Of a stretch of DNA of 64,000 nucleotides, positions 56,092-64,000 are shown one piece after another (position 1 is the stretch's first letter; each line of letters begins with the position of its first letter). The notes beneath the pieces are model-generated. The model saw nothing but the letters and a program-made list of their open reading frames with translations. It searched no databases and had not been told where the DNA came from. The DNA comes from an uncultured Marinicella sp. (GTDB lineage Bacteria; Pseudomonadota; Gammaproteobacteria; Xanthomonadales; Marinicellaceae), in contig CANNAM010000006.1 in the NCBI GenBank assembly GCA_947502595.1, positions 122,198 to 186,197 of the forward strand, in the 5' to 3' direction. The position numbers were made by a program, and so were the translations under genes.

Positions 56092-57600
56092 TCACTCAAA
56101 GCCATCAGCAAAGATCAAGTCTGCTTGTAATTCAAAAGCACCTAAATCAGCAACTAGGTAGCGATTGAGTTGCCTCTGATCTTGAGGTGTTGACTGTGCT
56201 GGTGTGGCGAAATTAATAGCAGGTGAATTCATAACCAGACCCATGGTTGGTGTCCATCCACCGTGCATTGCAGGAGTACTTAACATCGGATCTGCCCAAA
56301 TGATGTTTGAAGTTGCTGCTACCTCTGCTTGACCATTGGGCCTATTTTGAGGGTATTGCAAATTGTTGCTTCCTCCCACATCATTCAAAATATTCCAAGG
56401 GTTGTACAAATTACCACCGGTATTATTGGCCAATATACTGTTGTATAAGGTGGTTTGGTTACTGCTGCCAATTGAAATACCACCGGCAAAACACACATCA
56501 CACGGTGCATGATTACCTACAATCGTTACATGCCTCAATGTCACCTCAGCTGTGTCATCAATCGACATACCTCCACCCAGTGTGTTGGTGGCGACATTCC
56601 CATACACGGTACTGTTAACCATTTCACCATTGGCATCGGGGCCGAAAAACAAACCACCTGCTCCTCTGGCGCTGTTACCAACAAAGCTGCTGCGATCAAT
56701 GCTGAACGGACCACCTTGGATATACGCAGCTCCGGCCAAGCCAAAATTTGTGCTGTTGTTATTATTTTCAAAAGTCACATCGGTGAATGCAGTCAGGCTA
56801 TTTTGGTCGTACATCACTGAGAAAAACCCAACACCATAGGCATTGGCCTGATTGTTGATTATTTGACTCCTACATACATTGATGGTGCGCGCTGCTCCAT
56901 CCACCCCAATTGCTCCGGCATTACCACCATTGCCTGGGTTACCATTGATACCAGTGGCAACATTGCTGGCAAAAACTGAATCGGTTATGCGTATGACATC
57001 ACTCCCTAGAGAGTACAAGGCGCCACCATTGCTGCCTGAATTATTTTCAAATACTGCGTGACTTATCAACACCTCATTCATCCCAATTGCGTAGATAGCA
57101 CCGCCACCGCCATCCTGATCAACCTGGATTGCGTGGTTGTTTTCAAAATGTGTCTTAACAACTTCTAAACTCACGGCCTGCCAAGGCCCACCTGAAGGTT
57201 TAAAAATAGCCGCCCCGCTTTCTGTGGCGGTATAACCGTTGATTATAGATAAGTTTTGAACAGTGAAGGTGTAACTTAGATTTTGTGGGTTTTGAAGCAA
57301 AAATACACGCCGTTGATTTTGCCCACTTAAAGTCACCAAACCACCACCATCAATGACAGTTTGTTTGGTTATATTTAAGCTTGAGCTTAGGTTGATTTGA
57401 GTGGGGCTTGATCCCAGGTTAAAACGTATCACACCACCTTCATCCAACGCATTTTGTAGCATGGAAGTTGAAACCGAGCCAGGTGACCCATTACCCAAGA
57501 CAGTGGCACCAGCCAAAGACCTTGCTGGTGTGACCTCACAATCGACTTGAGCCGACAACTGAAAACTCAAAATGCATGCGGTGATGATTAATTTTTTCAT
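56092..57600 (-). CDS. secreted parallel beta-helix protein ending LIFADGFE
   Basis: The 502-residue protein starts with a signal peptide (MKKLIITACILSFQLSA). It consists of beta-helix turns of the choice-of-anchor Q type (GGALYSLGSDVIRITDSVF, GGAAYIQGGPFSIDRSSFVG-like turns, GGMSIDDTAEVTLRHVTIVG), followed by DLGAFELQADLIFADGFE. The C-terminal eight residues are identical to those of the protein at 58451-59890. I choose the ATG at 57600 over the in-frame ATG at 57627, which would overlap the TerC gene. TerC lies immediately upstream on the same strand. Confidence 0.8.
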   Translation of the reverse strand: MKKLIITACILSFQLSAQVDCEVTPARSLAGATVLGNGSPGSVSTSMLQNALDEGGVIRFNLGSSPTQINLSSSLNITKQTVIDGGGLVTLSGQNQRRVFLLQNPQNLSYTFTVQNLSIINGYTATESGAAIFKPSGGPWQAVSLEVVKTHFENNHAIQVDQDGGGGAIYAIGMNEVLISHAVFENNSGSNGGALYSLGSDVIRITDSVFASNVATGINGNPGNGGNAGAIGVDGAARTINVCRSQIINNQANAYGVGFFSVMYDQNSLTAFTDVTFENNNNSTNFGLAGAAYIQGGPFSIDRSSFVGNSARGAGGLFFGPDANGEMVNSTVYGNVATNTLGGGMSIDDTAEVTLRHVTIVGNHAPCDVCFAGGISIGSSNQTTLYNSILANNTGGNLYNPWNILNDVGGSNNLQYPQNRPNGQAEVAATSNIIWADPMLSTPAMHGGWTPTMGLVMNSPAINFATPAQSTPQDQRQLNRYLVADLGAFELQADLIFADGFE

Positions 57601-57616
57601 ATAAGCCAACATAATC

Positions 57617-58363
57617 TTAGGCACCATTGGCTTTATTTTTAGCCCGCTTGGCCAACATATTCAGTGATTCAATGAACACTGAAAAGGCCATCGCTGCATA
57701 GATGTATTGTTTGGGGAAGTGGATACCAAAACCTTCGGCTATCAAGGTCGTACCAATCACCAACAAAAAGCCCAAGGCCAACATCACCACCGTTGGGTTG
57801 TTATCAATGAACTTGGATAAAGGCTCAGCGGCCAACAACATCACCAGTACTGCAACCACCACCGCAACCACCATGATGGGCAAATGGTCCGTCATTCCCA
57901 CTGCAGTAATGATGCTGTCAATTGAAAACACCACATCCAGCAATATAATTTGTACCAGCACGGCACTGACACCTAAGCTTACTTGAGTACCTAGGCTATC
58001 GGCTTTATTGACTTTATCAGGGTCGACCAAGTGCCTGATTTCTTTGGTGGCTTTCCAGACCAGAAATAAACCGCCGGCCAACATAATTAAATCCCGCCAA
58101 GAGAAACCTTGATCCAGTATCACAATGATTGGTTGTGTCAGTGAAACAATGAATGCGATGGTGGCCAACAAAGCAAGGCGCAACACCAACGCCAGCATGA
58201 TGCCAATTTTTCGAATGCCTGGCTGTTGGTGTTTAGGCAGTTTATTGGTGAGAATAGAAATAAAAATCAGGTTATCAATACCTAAAATAACTTCCATTAA
58301 TACCAAGGTAGCCAATGCCATCCAGGTAGTGGGTTCAGCAAACAGGGTCAGTAGTTGTTCCAT
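57617..58363 (-). CDS. TerC-family integral membrane protein
   Basis: The 248-residue protein has seven membrane helices and the TerC signature acidic residues: [19 protein letters not shown] near the start, and [20 protein letters not shown] in the fourth helix. TerC proteins export or handle metal ions (manganese in several bacteria) or link to tellurite resistance. It sits 16 bases upstream of a beta-helix gene, perhaps in one transcript. No tellurite genes are near; metal homeostasis is the better guess. Confidence 0.88.
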   Translation of the reverse strand: MEQLLTLFAEPTTWMALATLVLMEVILGIDNLIFISILTNKLPKHQQPGIRKIGIMLALVLRLALLATIAFIVSLTQPIIVILDQGFSWRDLIMLAGGLFLVWKATKEIRHLVDPDKVNKADSLGTQVSLGVSAVLVQIILLDVVFSIDSIITAVGMTDHLPIMVVAVVVAVLVMLLAAEPLSKFIDNNPTVVMLALGFLLVIGTTLIAEGFGIHFPKQYIYAAMAFSVFIESLNMLAKRAKNKANGA

Positions 58364-58450
58364 CCGATCAGCACGGTATTAAAGTCTAAATTATATGACA
58401 GTTACAGTTAAATACAGGTGTAATTTTGAAATTGACGCCAAGTGACACAA

Positions 58451-59890
58451 TCATTCAAAGCCATCAGCAAAAATCAAATCACAGCTCAATTCAGTACAGT
58501 ATTCAAAGGCACCGATGTCGGTATTTCCAGCAACAGGTCGGCTTTGCATCGATTGGTGTTTTATGTACTGTTGGTTGAGGGCGTGTTCAGGCAATAATTC
58601 AGCCAATATTGCTCTGCCATTATCCAATAAATTTGATGCCGCTGTTGGCTGCCAGTTTTGGTTGTTAAAATCACTGAAACCAGGGTTTGAACCGCTCTGG
58701 TTGCTGCCTAAATCTATAATACTGCCAGCGGGTGTACAGTGACAATCCTGCCACCCTGCTTTAAGCCAATTGTAGTGTAAATTGACAACCCCGCTGCCTG
58801 CCATTAATGCCAACAAATTGCCGTTATTCGGTCCATAATAAACATTGTTAAACACATGGGCGGTTTCGTCATTGGTGGATAATCGCAACAAGGTGGTGTT
58901 GCCGGTGCGGGTACTGATAACCGTGTTGTTGTAAAAATACAAATCACCTTTGCGGTAATCAGCTGTGGTGCCACTGTCGCCACCGTAGTGCAGCATTTGT
59001 GAATTGCCTTGGCCATCCGACTCTATCAATACATTGCCATACACATGGGTGGTGGCATAACTGGGGTGATTAACCAAGACACCAGAATCTTCTGCATCCA
59101 CCAAGTCCAATTGCCGGTTGCCATCTTCTATCCAGTTGTACCTAACCACCAGTCCAGCAGAGCGGTCCTTTAAATTATTACCCAGTGCACCTGCACGCAA
59201 TGCACCGAACCGATTGCCTTCATAAACAATACCAATGGCGGCGGTGTAGGTGTTGTGTTCATAAATTCGCCCTCCAATGCCATTGTCATAAATGTGGTTG
59301 CCTTGGATTAAAATGTCTTGAGTTTGGCCACCATTGGCGCCAATAAAGATGCCATTACCTGAATCTTTGATGGTGTTGTTGCGGAAGGTGATGTGTGCAC
59401 CAATTTCAACATACAAACTGGCTGCGTTACTGGCATAAGTTTCTGTGCCACCGCTGTCATTGGTGAACTGAAAGGGCGGTCTGGCAGAACGTATTTCTAA
59501 ATTTTCGATGATGATGTGTTCAGGTAAATTGTTGTTTGGGGTGTTTGAACCGCCAATTTTTATCAAACCACGTTTTTCATTCCAAAAATTAACCCCAGGC
59601 ACTGTTGTCGCTCCATTACCATCTATAACTGCTTGCTGTCCTGATGGACCATTGACGCCAATCACTTGGATGGGGTTTTGTGCAGTGCCAACGGCATTAA
59701 TAACCCATTTTTCACGGTAAGGTTCTGCACGCCAATGAATAAATACCCTGTCTCCTGCACTGAGCGTGGCCCAAGGCACATCACCTATATTGGGATAGCT
59801 AGAATTGGTATCCACGTGGTAATCAATGGCTGCAACAGTGCTGATAAAATGCAGCAAACTCAGATAGATTAGGGTTTTATAGACAGGCAT
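58451..59890 (-). CDS. secreted right-handed parallel beta-helix protein ending LIFADGFE
   Basis: The 479-residue protein has a signal peptide (MPVYKTLIYLSLLHFISTVA) and a pectate-lyase-like beta-helix with repeats of the form ITFRNNTIKDSGNGIFIGAN and ILIQGNHIYDNGIGGRIYEH. It ends in DIGAFEYCTELSCDLIFADGFE-type sequence, the last eight residues matching the neighbouring beta-helix protein exactly. It may bind or cut polysaccharide; catalytic residues cannot be assigned. The gene is separate from TerC by 87 bases. Confidence 0.8.
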   Translation of the reverse strand: MPVYKTLIYLSLLHFISTVAAIDYHVDTNSSYPNIGDVPWATLSAGDRVFIHWRAEPYREKWVINAVGTAQNPIQVIGVNGPSGQQAVIDGNGATTVPGVNFWNEKRGLIKIGGSNTPNNNLPEHIIIENLEIRSARPPFQFTNDSGGTETYASNAASLYVEIGAHITFRNNTIKDSGNGIFIGANGGQTQDILIQGNHIYDNGIGGRIYEHNTYTAAIGIVYEGNRFGALRAGALGNNLKDRSAGLVVRYNWIEDGNRQLDLVDAEDSGVLVNHPSYATTHVYGNVLIESDGQGNSQMLHYGGDSGTTADYRKGDLYFYNNTVISTRTGNTTLLRLSTNDETAHVFNNVYYGPNNGNLLALMAGSGVVNLHYNWLKAGWQDCHCTPAGSIIDLGSNQSGSNPGFSDFNNQNWQPTAASNLLDNGRAILAELLPEHALNQQYIKHQSMQSRPVAGNTDIGAFEYCTELSCDLIFADGFE

Positions 59891-60134
59891 GGATTGCTCA
59901 ATTAAGTTAATGAATCAAATTTGAGTTTAAATCATTGGTCGCTTAATAACTGTTAAATGGCGCAAAAATTCAACCCAGACATCCACAATATCCACATAAA
60001 CATGATGACAAATTAGCCGTCATAGGTTCTATTGTGGCAATTGGCTTTTATTTTAACCCTCCTAATCGTTAATCGACTGGCACAATCTTGTTACAACACG
60101 TAAAATACTGCCTTATTCAATTTTTTTACTTGGT

Positions 60135-61091
60135 ATGAATACAGACTATTTAGACTTTGAACAACCTTTGGCTGAATTGGAAGCCAAAATCAATGAATTA
60201 CAGAATGTCAGTGATGACAATGCCATGAACATTGATGAAGAAATCCAAAGGTTAAAAAGCAAACTCAAATCAAAGACTGAAAGTATATTTTCAACCTTAA
60301 CAGACTGGCAAATTTCGCAATTATCCAGACACCCAAAAAGACCGTACACTTTAGACTACATTGACATGTTGTTTACTGATTTTCAGGAACTACATGGCGA
60401 CCGTGCGTTTGCTGACGATTCAGCCATTGTCGGTGGTCCTGCAAAATTTGAAGGTCAATCAGTGATGGTTATTGGCCATCAAAAAGGCCGCAATACCAAA
60501 TCTAAAATCAGACGTAATTTTGGTATGCCCAGACCTGAAGGCTACCGCAAGGCTTTGCGTTTGATGCACATGGCAGAGCGGTTTAATATGCCGATTTTGA
60601 CCTTTATTGACACCCCTGGAGCCTATCCAGGCATTGGTGCTGAAGAGCGCGGGCAATCAGAAGCCATTGCTAAAAACTTAGAGGAAATGTCACATTTAAA
60701 GGTACCCATCATTTGTACCATCATTGGTGAAGGTGGATCAGGTGGCGCTTTGGCCATCGGAGTAGGTGATGTTGTTTTGATGTTGCAATACAGTACCTAT
60801 TCGGTGATCTCACCAGAAGGCTGTGCCTCTATTTTATGGCGCAGTGCCGAAAAAGCGCAAGATGCAGCAGAAGCTTTAAGCATCACTTCCAATAAACTGA
60901 AGAAATTAGGTTTGATTGACCAAGTTATACAAGAGCCTTTAGGCAGTGCATATCGAGACCCTGAATTTGTAGCTAATCAATTAAAAACCACCTTAACAGC
61001 ACAGTTACAGCAATTACAACAACAAGATCAGCAACAGTTACTCGACAAGCGTTACCAAAAACTGATGGGTTATGGTGCATTCAGCGAATAA
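60135..61091 (+). CDS. accA: acetyl-CoA carboxylase carboxyltransferase alpha subunit
   Basis: The 318-residue protein makes malonyl-CoA with AccD, the committed step of fatty acid synthesis. Family marks: the N-terminal helix pair, [60 protein letters not shown] and [20 protein letters not shown]. Length is normal. It leads a run with tilS, xseB and ispA on the same strand, where tilS overlaps its end by 20 bases. Confidence 0.97.
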   Translation: MNTDYLDFEQPLAELEAKINELQNVSDDNAMNIDEEIQRLKSKLKSKTESIFSTLTDWQISQLSRHPKRPYTLDYIDMLFTDFQELHGDRAFADDSAIVGGPAKFEGQSVMVIGHQKGRNTKSKIRRNFGMPRPEGYRKALRLMHMAERFNMPILTFIDTPGAYPGIGAEERGQSEAIAKNLEEMSHLKVPIICTIIGEGGSGGALAIGVGDVVLMLQYSTYSVISPEGCASILWRSAEKAQDAAEALSITSNKLKKLGLIDQVIQEPLGSAYRDPEFVANQLKTTLTAQLQQLQQQDQQQLLDKRYQKLMGYGAFSE

Positions 61092-62340
61092 TCAGCTGAT
61101 TGAACTGAAGGCGCTGCCAGTAGCCAAACATTATTATATTGCCTACAGCGGTGGCATGGACTCCACCGCATTGCTGCACAGTTTGTGCCAACAGCCCACT
61201 TTGACGAATCGCCTGACTGCAATTCATGTTAATCACAACATCCAAGCCGAATCAACACAATGGTCTATCCATTGCCAACAACAATGTAAGCAACTGAACA
61301 TTCCACTGATTACCGCTTCGGTACAACTTGATGACCACAGTGAGGCTGCTTGTCGCCAAGCCAGGCAAACAGTGTTCCGACAGCACCTCAGCAGCAAAGA
61401 TTGCTTATTAACCGCACACCATCTAAATGATCAGGTTGAAACCATGCTGTTCCGAATGCTCAGAGGCACAGGCATTTTGGGCCTGACAGGTATGAATAAA
61501 ACCACTGCTTTTGCGCACTACAAAATCCACCGACCTTTGTTAGATTTGAGTCTTGAACAAATCAAATCTTACGTACAACTGCATCAATTAAGTTATGTGA
61601 ATGACCCAAGTAACCTACAAAACCATTACAAACGCAACCACATTCGCAACTTGCTGATTCCTGAACTGGAAAAGTATGACCCAGCTGCCGTACAAAACAT
61701 TGCCTTAACTGGCCAAAATTTACAAAACAGTCACAATTTATTGACGCAGTTAATCGGCACAGACAACCCTTTAGACTACCGTCAATTTACTGATGTCGAC
61801 ATGTTAAGTGCTGCGCTATACCATTGGCTCATTAACCTCAAACAAACAGCCCCCAGTCACAAACGACTCACACAATTCAGCGCCGATTGCTTGTCGGCAA
61901 GTTCCGACAAAAACCCTGAGCTGAAATTAAATGGTTGCCGTTTAGTGCGTTGGCAGCAACGCGTGTATGCCTTATCAGTTACACCTGAAGCGTCGGGTAA
62001 TGAAATCAGCACAACGCTGGATTCAGCTGCTCCACCGTTGGTTTTACCTTACGGTCAAATACAATTCAACTCAACGCGTCAATTGGTTATTCCTGTAACA
62101 ATCAAATACCAACAAACACATGAGCGGATTCAACTTGATGCCAATGGTCAGCACAAAAAACCAAAGAATTTGTTTCAAGTCTTACACATCCCACCATGGC
62201 AGCGTAAGCACCTACCCTACTTATACATAGACAATGAATTAATGGCGATTGGCTCAGACATCCTGTCAGCACAATTTAAACAACAGTTATCTGCATATAA
62301 AGCCGAATATCGTTGGCTATCTCCACAGTATCTTTTGTAA
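61072..62340 (+). CDS. tilS: tRNA(Ile)-lysidine synthetase
   Basis: The 422-residue enzyme converts C34 of the CAU-anticodon isoleucine tRNA to lysidine, so it reads AUA. It has the ATP PP-loop [18 protein letters not shown], the [23 protein letters not shown] and [22 protein letters not shown] motifs, and a C-terminal domain. The start overlaps accA by 20 bases; other starts would cut into the PP-loop. Confidence 0.93.
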   Translation: MVHSANNQLIELKALPVAKHYYIAYSGGMDSTALLHSLCQQPTLTNRLTAIHVNHNIQAESTQWSIHCQQQCKQLNIPLITASVQLDDHSEAACRQARQTVFRQHLSSKDCLLTAHHLNDQVETMLFRMLRGTGILGLTGMNKTTAFAHYKIHRPLLDLSLEQIKSYVQLHQLSYVNDPSNLQNHYKRNHIRNLLIPELEKYDPAAVQNIALTGQNLQNSHNLLTQLIGTDNPLDYRQFTDVDMLSAALYHWLINLKQTAPSHKRLTQFSADCLSASSDKNPELKLNGCRLVRWQQRVYALSVTPEASGNEISTTLDSAAPPLVLPYGQIQFNSTRQLVIPVTIKYQQTHERIQLDANGQHKKPKNLFQVLHIPPWQRKHLPYLYIDNELMAIGSDILSAQFKQQLSAYKAEYRWLSPQYLL

Positions 62341-62349
62341 AATACGCGC

Positions 62350-62544
62350 ATGAGTCAAACACAAACATTTGAAAAAAACCTAGAACTGCTGACTGAAGTG
62401 ATCCAAAAAATGGAACAACAAGACGTGGGCCTTGAAGAGTCTTTGAAGTTATATGAACAAGGCGTTCAATTGACCAGAAAGTGTCAAAAAATAATCGATG
62501 AAGCTGAACAGAAAATTGAACAGCTGATGGCAGATAAAAGTTGA
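62350..62544 (+). CDS. xseB: exodeoxyribonuclease VII small subunit
   Basis: The 64-residue protein has the family pattern TFEKNLELLTEVIQKMEQQDVGLEESLKLYEQGVQLTRKCQKII, two helices that wrap the large subunit XseA. Exonuclease VII degrades single-stranded DNA. It overlaps the ispA start by a few bases, in the usual xseB-ispA order. Confidence 0.93.
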   Translation: MSQTQTFEKNLELLTEVIQKMEQQDVGLEESLKLYEQGVQLTRKCQKIIDEAEQKIEQLMADKS

Positions 62545-63413
62545 GTTCATTCAGTTCATTACAACAAAGGATTGATTCATTCCTCCAGCAGCAATTGGAT
62601 TTAAGCCATAAAGACCACAGCCAGTTGAAAGAAGCTATGGCATATTCATTGTTGTCAGGTGGTAAACGCATCAGACCACTGTTGGTTTATGCCACTGCTA
62701 ACAGCATTGAATTAGATTTTTCAGTTGCTGATAACATCGCTGCAGCGATTGAAATGATTCACGCCTATTCGCTGATTCATGATGATTTACCTGCCATGGA
62801 TGATGATCATTTAAGGCGAGGCAAGCCAACCAATCACATTAAATTCGATGAAGCTACAGCTATTCTGGCTGGAGATGCCCTACAAGCATTGGCATTTGAA
62901 ACCTTGACTCGAACGCCAACAGTACCCCACAAAGCACTTAAAATGATTCAATCATTGGCAACAGCCAGCGGAGTGCTTGGTATGGCTGGCGGCCAAAGTA
63001 TGGATTTGATTTCCGAAAACCAAACCTTATCACTGGCACAATTAGAAAGCATTCATGCTGCCAAGACAGGCGCTTTGTTGTCTGCATGTGTGTCTCTGGT
63101 TTTGCATTGCGACGAAAGTATCAGTCAACATGATGAGCAGCAGTTCAATCTATTTGCCGCCAATTTTGGCATCGCATTTCAAATAGTAGATGATATATTA
63201 GATGTGACACAAGACAGTGTAACTTTAGGTAAACCAGCCAATTCAGACACCAAAAATAACAAGGCCACTTACCCCAGTTTATTGGGCTTAGAAGCTGCCA
63301 AGAGTAAAGCTGATCAACACATCAACATGGCCTTTAAAGCCTTGAATGCCCTGGCCTTTGACACCACTCAATTAAAAGCTTTGGCTGCATACGTATTAAA
63401 ACGTGACCATTAA
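62541..63413 (+). CDS. ispA: farnesyl diphosphate synthase
   Basis: The 290-residue prenyltransferase condenses IPP with DMAPP and GPP. It has both aspartate motifs, the first in LIHDDLPAMDDDHLRRGKP and the second in FQIVDDILDVTQD, plus SGGKRIRPLLVYA and GGQSMDL. The start is a TTG at 62541 that overlaps the xseB stop (TTGA); no ATG is available before residue 30. The dxs gene that often follows ispA is not here; non-coding sequence follows instead. Confidence 0.95.
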   Translation: MSSFSSLQQRIDSFLQQQLDLSHKDHSQLKEAMAYSLLSGGKRIRPLLVYATANSIELDFSVADNIAAAIEMIHAYSLIHDDLPAMDDDHLRRGKPTNHIKFDEATAILAGDALQALAFETLTRTPTVPHKALKMIQSLATASGVLGMAGGQSMDLISENQTLSLAQLESIHAAKTGALLSACVSLVLHCDESISQHDEQQFNLFAANFGIAFQIVDDILDVTQDSVTLGKPANSDTKNNKATYPSLLGLEAAKSKADQHINMAFKALNALAFDTTQLKALAAYVLKRDH

Positions 63414-63595
63414 TAACGGTAGTATTGTCTTACCACTGCCATTACATCGTTTGAACGTTTGTTTTTAAATACCCAACAAACTCCAAATTTTTTAGCAAAA
63501 TATAGGTCTGAGTTTGACCCATCCGCATTGTGTAATATATTCAGATTGGGCAACATCAGAATTGAAGTTGTCGGTTCTAAATAAGCAACAAACAT
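63410..63595 (-). CDS. doubtful 61-aa ORF opposite the ispA end
   Basis: A frame starting MFVAYLEPTTSILMLPNL has AGGA a few bases before its ATG, but the product is unrecognised and it overlaps the ispA stop by four bases. It is the only open frame of note between ispA and the rRNA operon. Confidence 0.25.
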   Translation of the reverse strand: MFVAYLEPTTSILMLPNLNILHNADGSNSDLYFAKKFGVCWVFKNKRSNDVMAVVRQYYRY

Positions 63596-63935
63596 TTTCC
63601 TAAACTAATCCCCTGCTTGATTTGTCCTTACGTCATTTGATACTTGTCTGAGCCACCTAGTTCTTTACACAAATTGGTACTGTAGTAAGTTGCTGTAATC
63701 ATTATGCAGGTGTGTAAAAAAATCACATCTATGGTACTTTTATGAATTCATTAGCCAAAATTAAGCACCATCTAAAGATATAAAACGCTGTAAGTGAAAA
63801 ATACAATAGAAGTTTAGCTGGTGTAATTCATATGGATTTAAGGCCTAAGCCAGGTTATTGTGGGAGTTTCCATAAAAATTACCCGCAATGGCTGTATGAA
63901 TATAAAATAAAATGGATTGTTACCAAATTTCAGAC
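63596..63935. other. intergenic stretch between ispA region and rRNA operon
   Basis: AT-rich sequence with only very short open frames; one of them runs into the rRNA terminator and is not credible. No repeat or promoter is clear. Confidence 0.5.
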
Positions 63936-63967
63936 AAAAAAAAGCCCCAACTTACGTTGAGGCTTTT
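63936..63967 (-). terminator. rho-independent terminator of the rRNA operon
   Basis: On the minus strand AAAAGCCTCAAC-GTAA-GTTGGGGCTTTT forms a hairpin followed by a run of eight Ts, directly after the 5S rRNA gene. Confidence 0.9.
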
Positions 63968-63981
63968 CCTACTTGTTAAAT

Positions 63982-64000
63982 TCTGGCGATGTCCTACTCT
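63982..64000 (-). rRNA. rrf: 5S ribosomal RNA, 3' end only
   Basis: The last bases, read on the minus strand, are AGAGTAGGACATCGCCAG, the conserved 3' end of gammaproteobacterial 5S rRNA (loop E/helix I return strand). The remaining ~100 bases are outside the window. The exact 3' end is set to within one or two bases. Confidence 0.85.

Noticed and set aside
63832..63960. A 42-codon plus-strand frame near the right edge
   Set aside because: It runs into the rRNA terminator hairpin and lacks a ribosome site.

Overview
The window looks like a chromosomal segment of a low-to-mid G+C marine gammaproteobacterium. The housekeeping set (serA, rnt, gltX, nfuA, accA-tilS-xseB-ispA), the many Sec-exported proteins and the protein texture resemble Marinicella and relatives; this placement is inference from protein families, not a database match. 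The 3' end of a 5S rRNA gene and its terminator lie at the right edge on the minus strand, so an rRNA operon starts just outside the window. I see no phage, IS element, tRNA or CRISPR array.

Layout. 1-7 kb: a truncated membrane GGDEF protein, a small acidic ORF, an MtfA-like zinc peptidase, a CmcI-like methyltransferase convergent with an Asp/Asn beta-hydroxylase-like protein, and a BlaI/BlaR1-type pair with a visible operator. 7-16 kb: an FAD-linked oxidase divergent from serA (a D-2-hydroxyglutarate recycling pair), a DUF885 protein, a DUF6502-DUF5666 operon and a secreted subtilase. 16-23.6 kb: RNase T, dispersed short repeats, a four-gene valine-catabolic operon and cbpA-cbpM. 23.9-29.2 kb: an acrAB-type RND pump divergent from its TetR repressor, with overlapping promoters and one shared operator. 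29-35 kb: a pair of membrane-anchored proteins that share a four-cysteine C-terminal pattern, a Tag-like DNA glycosylase, a threonine-aldolase-like enzyme and gltX. 35-38 kb: a co-oriented run of esterase, nfuA, a CnoX-like thioredoxin and a DUF442 phosphatase. 38-46.7 kb: a PQQ-type sugar dehydrogenase, a PA2169-family protein, a TonB receptor, YjbQ, an RssA-like patatin and a second DUF885 protein (lipoprotein).

46.7-60 kb is the accessory, surface-oriented part. It holds three secreted parallel beta-helix proteins that share a short C-terminal tag (consensus IFxxxFE, two of them ending LIFADGFE), a MATE exporter whose 3' end is duplicated on the far side of one beta-helix gene, a 1159-residue RTX-like protein with a Sec signal and an 18-residue double repeat, a membrane AraC-type regulator and a TerC-family protein. 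60-63.4 kb is the accA-tilS-xseB-ispA run.

The observations I rate most worth following are the shared C-terminal tag, the variant RTX repeat protein with an N-terminal export signal, the 85-bp direct repeats around a beta-helix gene, the paired four-cysteine proteins, and the compact acrAB/acrR control region.
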